Source of the DNA: Schlesneria paludicola DSM 18645 | Lineage (GTDB): Bacteria > Planctomycetota > Planctomycetia > Planctomycetales > Planctomycetaceae | Assembly (NCBI RefSeq): GCF_000255655.1 | Contig: NZ_JH636434.1 | Location: 3,238,716-3,302,715 of the forward strand | Reading direction: 5' to 3' | Length of the DNA: 64,000 nucleotides | Shown: positions 60,924-64,000 of the stretch, in pieces | Layout: each line of letters opens with the position of its first letter | How positions within the stretch are numbered: position 1 is the stretch's first letter | The notes under the pieces: model-generated | Told to the model about the DNA's origin: nothing | Seen by the model: the letters and a program-made list of their open reading frames with translations, nothing else | Database searches by the model: none | Position numbers and translations under genes: made by a program

Positions 60924-63284
60924 CTACGTCAATCGGGCGAATCCCGTATGACGCACCGAGGCACCGGCCGCGTCCAGACGCTTGAGAACGTCTCCTGCAC
61001 GAATCGCATCGGCCAATTCACGAAAAACGACTTCCGCCGCAGCGCGATACTTGGCGATCTGTGCTTCCCCGTGGGCGTACGTGGGATAGAACCCGCTACC
61101 CGCCAGAATGCCGTGATCGAGCATCCGTACGGTGAACAGCGTTCCCAGGGCCGGGGCCTGTTCATGATGGATACCGAGATGCAATAGAGCCGGATGCCCG
61201 GTGACTTTCAACGGCACGCCGGATTGCTGTCCCAGACTGGTCCAAACATCGCGCATCAGATTGCCAATTCGTTGGGTATGTGCTGCGATGCCAACCCGCT
61301 GCAACTTGCGAATCGTGGCCACAGCCGCCGTCGGGCCGACCGCTTCGGTCCAATACGTACTCGAAATAAACGACGTCTGTGCGGCATCCATGACGCGCCG
61401 CCGGCCGATGATCGCCGCCATCGGATGCCCGTTGCTGATCGCCTTGGCAAACACGGCCATATCGGGCGCGATGCCATACTTGAGGTGCATGCCGCCCAGA
61501 TGCATTCTCCACCCGGATGAAATCTCGTCGAACACCATCACGGCACCATGACGGTCGCAAAGCTTTCGAACGCCTTCCAGGAATCCAGGATCAGGATCGC
61601 TTGAGCGAGTGGGCTCCATGATGACCGCCGCCAGTTTTCCATTGTGCCGATCAAAGTGCTGCTCGAGTTCGTGCAGCTTGTTGTAGGTGAACGGCAATGC
61701 GGTTCCGGACAATCCGCGCGGAACGCCGGCCGGATCAAGACCGGGAAGCAAATGCCCTTGCAACTGATCGGGCGCCCCGTCAGCGCTCAGGTTGGCCGCC
61801 AGGTACCAGTCGGACCAACCGTGATACCCGCAGAATGCCACCGGATCACGTCCGGTCGCGGCACGCGCAATTCGAACGGCGACCGACATCGCTTCGCCAC
61901 CACAGCGTGCAAAACGTGCTTGTTCGGCCCAGGGATGGATCTCGACCAAGAGCTCCGCCAACTCCACTTCTTCAGGAGCATTGAGTGTCGACATCGAACC
62001 CCGAGAGATCTTCCGCTGGACGGCCTTCGTCACATCGGGATCGGCATAGCCCAGCAGACACGAACCAATTCCCGACGTCGTCATGTCGGTAAATCGTCGC
62101 CCATCGAGATCGATCACTTCGCAACCGCGGGCATCCTGATAGTAGGCAGGCCAGACACCCGGTGCGAACATTTCGGGACGCTTCGAAAGCAATTGCGTTC
62201 CACCGGGAATGCGTGCCTTGGCTCGAGCGTACATCGCTTGGGTGAGCGTCCCCTTGGGCTCGGACACGGGTGCTTCCTGTCCGGCAAATCGGACATCGAA
62301 GGCCGTGGCCGCGTTCTTCCAGAAGATTCGTTCGACATCCTGTGACGACAATTGGGCGATGTCGGCCGCCTGCTTCATCGACAGCAGTTGTTCGTAAATC
62401 GCCAGAATCGGACGGCCGTCACAATGTGGAAACTGCAGTTGAAAGCGGTCGATGTCGACATACTGCCAGGCACGGCCCAGGGCGGCGTATTGCCCATGGA
62501 AGTACGTCGCATCCACTCCGTCAGACCCATAAAAGATGCGGCCAATATTCTCGCGAGTGAACAGCGTGATCAATGGCCGAATATCGGTGACGGCGGAAAC
62601 GTCATACCAGATGTTCGGCAGATCTCGCAGTTGTTCAATCGCTTGCCGAATGGGCCAATAGGTGAAGCTACGCGCACAATGAGCGAGGATCCACTTCACG
62701 TTGGGATATCGTTGTTGGGTGAACTCTCGCAGGTCACTTAGGTTGGATTCATCTGCGCAGCCGTGAAACCGCGAAAGATGCATCGTGACCCACAGCCCGA
62801 GTTCGTTGGCCAGTTCCAATTGCTCGTGCGTCAGGAATTCGTGGATGCGACACTGTGCGATGTCACCTGTCACGGAATACAGGCGATAGGGCTTCAGGCC
62901 GACGTACCCGAGTTCACGCACGTCGCGTTCGATTTCTTTGACCTGGCAGCTCGGCGTCACCAGCCGGTTCATGCGCGACTGGGGATCTTGTCGAACTTGT
63001 TCGATGCACCAGCGATTGTGCGCCATAACATCCAGATCACGCGTGGGTGTCCCGAGTACCAGAAAATGGGTCTCGCGGCCTGGATAGAGCCGGGCCGCCC
63101 AGTTCTGGATCGATCGCAAATCGACATTCGTCCAGGGAACTTCGTCGGCCGCACCGGCCTTGAGATGTGCCCGATTGAAGAGATGGATATGTGCATCGAA
63201 GACACGATCCGGAACAAAGTCCTGAAGTTCTTCATCCCAGATTTGTTGATCGTGCGACGAGAAATCATTGAGCGAAGCGGGCAT
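60924..63284 (-). CDS. Amidohydrolase domain fused to a class III aminotransferase domain
   Basis: A 786-residue two-enzyme fusion. Residues about 20-345 are a metal-dependent amidohydrolase-2 TIM barrel with DAHIH (His32, His34), VTMHLSRF, LAHCARS and FYGSDGVD. Residues about 355-770 are a class III PLP aminotransferase of glutamate-1-semialdehyde aminomutase type: GCEVIDLDGRRFTDMT, CGGEAMSVAVRIARA, VFDEISSGWRM, and the PLP lysine Lys614 (VFAKAISNGHPM). Both active sites look complete. The substrate may pass from an amide or lactone hydrolysis to transamination or aminomutation. No known pathway is obvious. A partial hydrolase gene precedes it on the same strand. Confidence 0.88.
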   Translation of the reverse strand: MPASLNDFSSHDQQIWDEELQDFVPDRVFDAHIHLFNRAHLKAGAADEVPWTNVDLRSIQNWAARLYPGRETHFLVLGTPTRDLDVMAHNRWCIEQVRQDPQSRMNRLVTPSCQVKEIERDVRELGYVGLKPYRLYSVTGDIAQCRIHEFLTHEQLELANELGLWVTMHLSRFHGCADESNLSDLREFTQQRYPNVKWILAHCARSFTYWPIRQAIEQLRDLPNIWYDVSAVTDIRPLITLFTRENIGRIFYGSDGVDATYFHGQYAALGRAWQYVDIDRFQLQFPHCDGRPILAIYEQLLSMKQAADIAQLSSQDVERIFWKNAATAFDVRFAGQEAPVSEPKGTLTQAMYARAKARIPGGTQLLSKRPEMFAPGVWPAYYQDARGCEVIDLDGRRFTDMTTSGIGSCLLGYADPDVTKAVQRKISRGSMSTLNAPEEVELAELLVEIHPWAEQARFARCGGEAMSVAVRIARAATGRDPVAFCGYHGWSDWYLAANLSADGAPDQLQGHLLPGLDPAGVPRGLSGTALPFTYNKLHELEQHFDRHNGKLAAVIMEPTRSSDPDPGFLEGVRKLCDRHGAVMVFDEISSGWRMHLGGMHLKYGIAPDMAVFAKAISNGHPMAAIIGRRRVMDAAQTSFISSTYWTEAVGPTAAVATIRKLQRVGIAAHTQRIGNLMRDVWTSLGQQSGVPLKVTGHPALLHLGIHHEQAPALGTLFTVRMLDHGILAGSGFYPTYAHGEAQIAKYRAAAEVVFRELADAIRAGDVLKRLDAAGASVRHTGFARLT

Positions 63285-63369
63285 GGAGTATTCCTCTCGA
63301 TCTGCGGATCTTCAAACGGACTGGGGCACGTTGTAATTCGAAAGCGACGTCCGATTCTGCGAGACCAGC

Positions 63370-64000
63370 TTACTTCGCGGGTGCGAGCTGGGCGACCAAC
63401 CAGTCGGCAAGCCGCTGATGCGCCTGATCTATTTTGGAATGGCCGGGCGCCGCCGCCACAATCAATTCCACGGGGATCACAGCGTCGGGCTGATCCACGC
63501 GGGCGGAAGCCTCGACAACGGCCCGCGTGAACGCGATCGCGTCGTCGGTGCTGACCCGTAGGTCGTGATTGCCGATGCTCAACCAGACACCACGGCCGAC
63601 GAGTTTCGAAGCGACCTTGGCCACATCCAGTTGATCGGCTTTGTCGGCGGGTTCGATCGTGGTGAACTCACGCAGCGCTCGCAATCGCGTGACGGGCGAG
63701 ATTCCTGCCGTCGCTTTGATCCGTGGGTCTGACGCCGCGAAGTGATAGGCCAGAAAGCCACCGCGCGACGTCCCGCACACGGCGACCCGATCCGGATCGG
63801 TGATCTTCTCGTCAACCAACGTATCCAGAACTTCGCTCGCTTTGGCACAGAATGCGGCGATGAACGGCTCGTTCTGTTCCGCGCGATGACGCCAACCTGC
63901 AAGCTGCGCGGGTTCATCGGCACGCGCGTCCTCACCGTGACAGGGCGGCTCGACGATGATGCTGATCCATCCTTTGGATTCCAGCAGAGTCGCGACTTCC
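63370..64000 (-). CDS. Alpha/beta hydrolase (dienelactone hydrolase-like), 5' end missing
   Basis: About 210 residues of a serine hydrolase are present. The frame is open to the window edge, and its upstream codons encode hydrolase-like sequence (KGWISIIVEPPCHGED), so the start is outside. The nucleophile elbow is VCGTSRGGFLAYH. The acid is probably Asp in GNHDLRVS and the base His in APGHSKID. The predicted job is hydrolysis of an ester or peptide bond. It lies 85 bp before the amidohydrolase-aminotransferase gene on the same strand and may be its operon partner. Confidence 0.8.
   Translation of the reverse strand, partial: EVATLLESKGWISIIVEPPCHGEDARADEPAQLAGWRHRAEQNEPFIAAFCAKASEVLDTLVDEKITDPDRVAVCGTSRGGFLAYHFAASDPRIKATAGISPVTRLRALREFTTIEPADKADQLDVAKVASKLVGRGVWLSIGNHDLRVSTDDAIAFTRAVVEASARVDQPDAVIPVELIVAAAPGHSKIDQAHQRLADWLVAQLAPAK

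Overview
The window is a stretch of bacterial chromosome, roughly 55-60% GC by eye, from a planctomycete (Planctomycetota). A Planctomycetaceae-type organism such as Schlesneria is the best guess, but that is inference from gene content. The markers are two DUF1559 proteins with prepilin-type N-termini, a DUF1549/DUF1553 cytochrome-like protein next to a DUF1501 Tat protein, a BBP7-type outer-membrane barrel, two BlaI/M56 sensor pairs, HEAT-repeat proteins and palindromic intergenic repeats. LpxK and a beta-barrel indicate an outer membrane with lipid A.

Layout. 1-9.1 kb: truncated lpxK, a BlaI/M56 pair with two palindromic operators, a membrane protein, a secreted alpha/beta hydrolase, an M24-fold protein and two divergent enolase-superfamily enzymes. 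9.2-14.4 kb: a 980-residue Hsp70 relative, then moaD, moaE and moaA of molybdopterin synthesis; a 135-bp miniature inverted-repeat element sits between moaD and moaE. 14.6-20 kb: a secreted protein with two cyclase domains, a lipoprotein and two DUF1559 proteins. 20-27 kb: a saccharopine-dehydrogenase-like protein, a fused EIIA/diadenylate cyclase, tag, a MarR-pirin-DoxX module with shared operator boxes, and folE. 26.7-36.1 kb: housekeeping genes (lipB-like, lipA, a sugar-nucleotide reductase, BBP7, DegT aminotransferase) separated by long spacers full of a 26-bp palindromic repeat, one copy abutting a 16-bp tandem array. 36.5-47.6 kb: a metal ABC permease fused to a DtxR-like domain, an HD/OB nuclease-like protein, HEAT proteins, a PRiA4_ORF3 protein, hemW, a PfkB kinase and rhaB. 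47.9-55.2 kb: tRNA-Gly(CCC), the DUF1501 and DUF1549/1553 pair, and a large M56 protein with its BlaI repressor. 55.3-64 kb: a REP-like hairpin, two paralogous small membrane proteins, a sialidase-like protein, a HAD hydrolase, an S9 peptidase, an amidohydrolase-aminotransferase fusion, and an alpha/beta hydrolase cut by the window end.

Most genes are single or in pairs. Translational coupling is visible in BlaI/M56, PfkB/hemW and HD/ABC permease. The points most worth following are the EIIA-diadenylate cyclase fusion, the element inside moaD-moaE, the fused ABC permease/regulator without ABC partners, the amidohydrolase-aminotransferase fusion, and a LipB-like protein that appears to lack its catalytic residues. 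No CRISPR array, prophage or intact transposase gene was seen.
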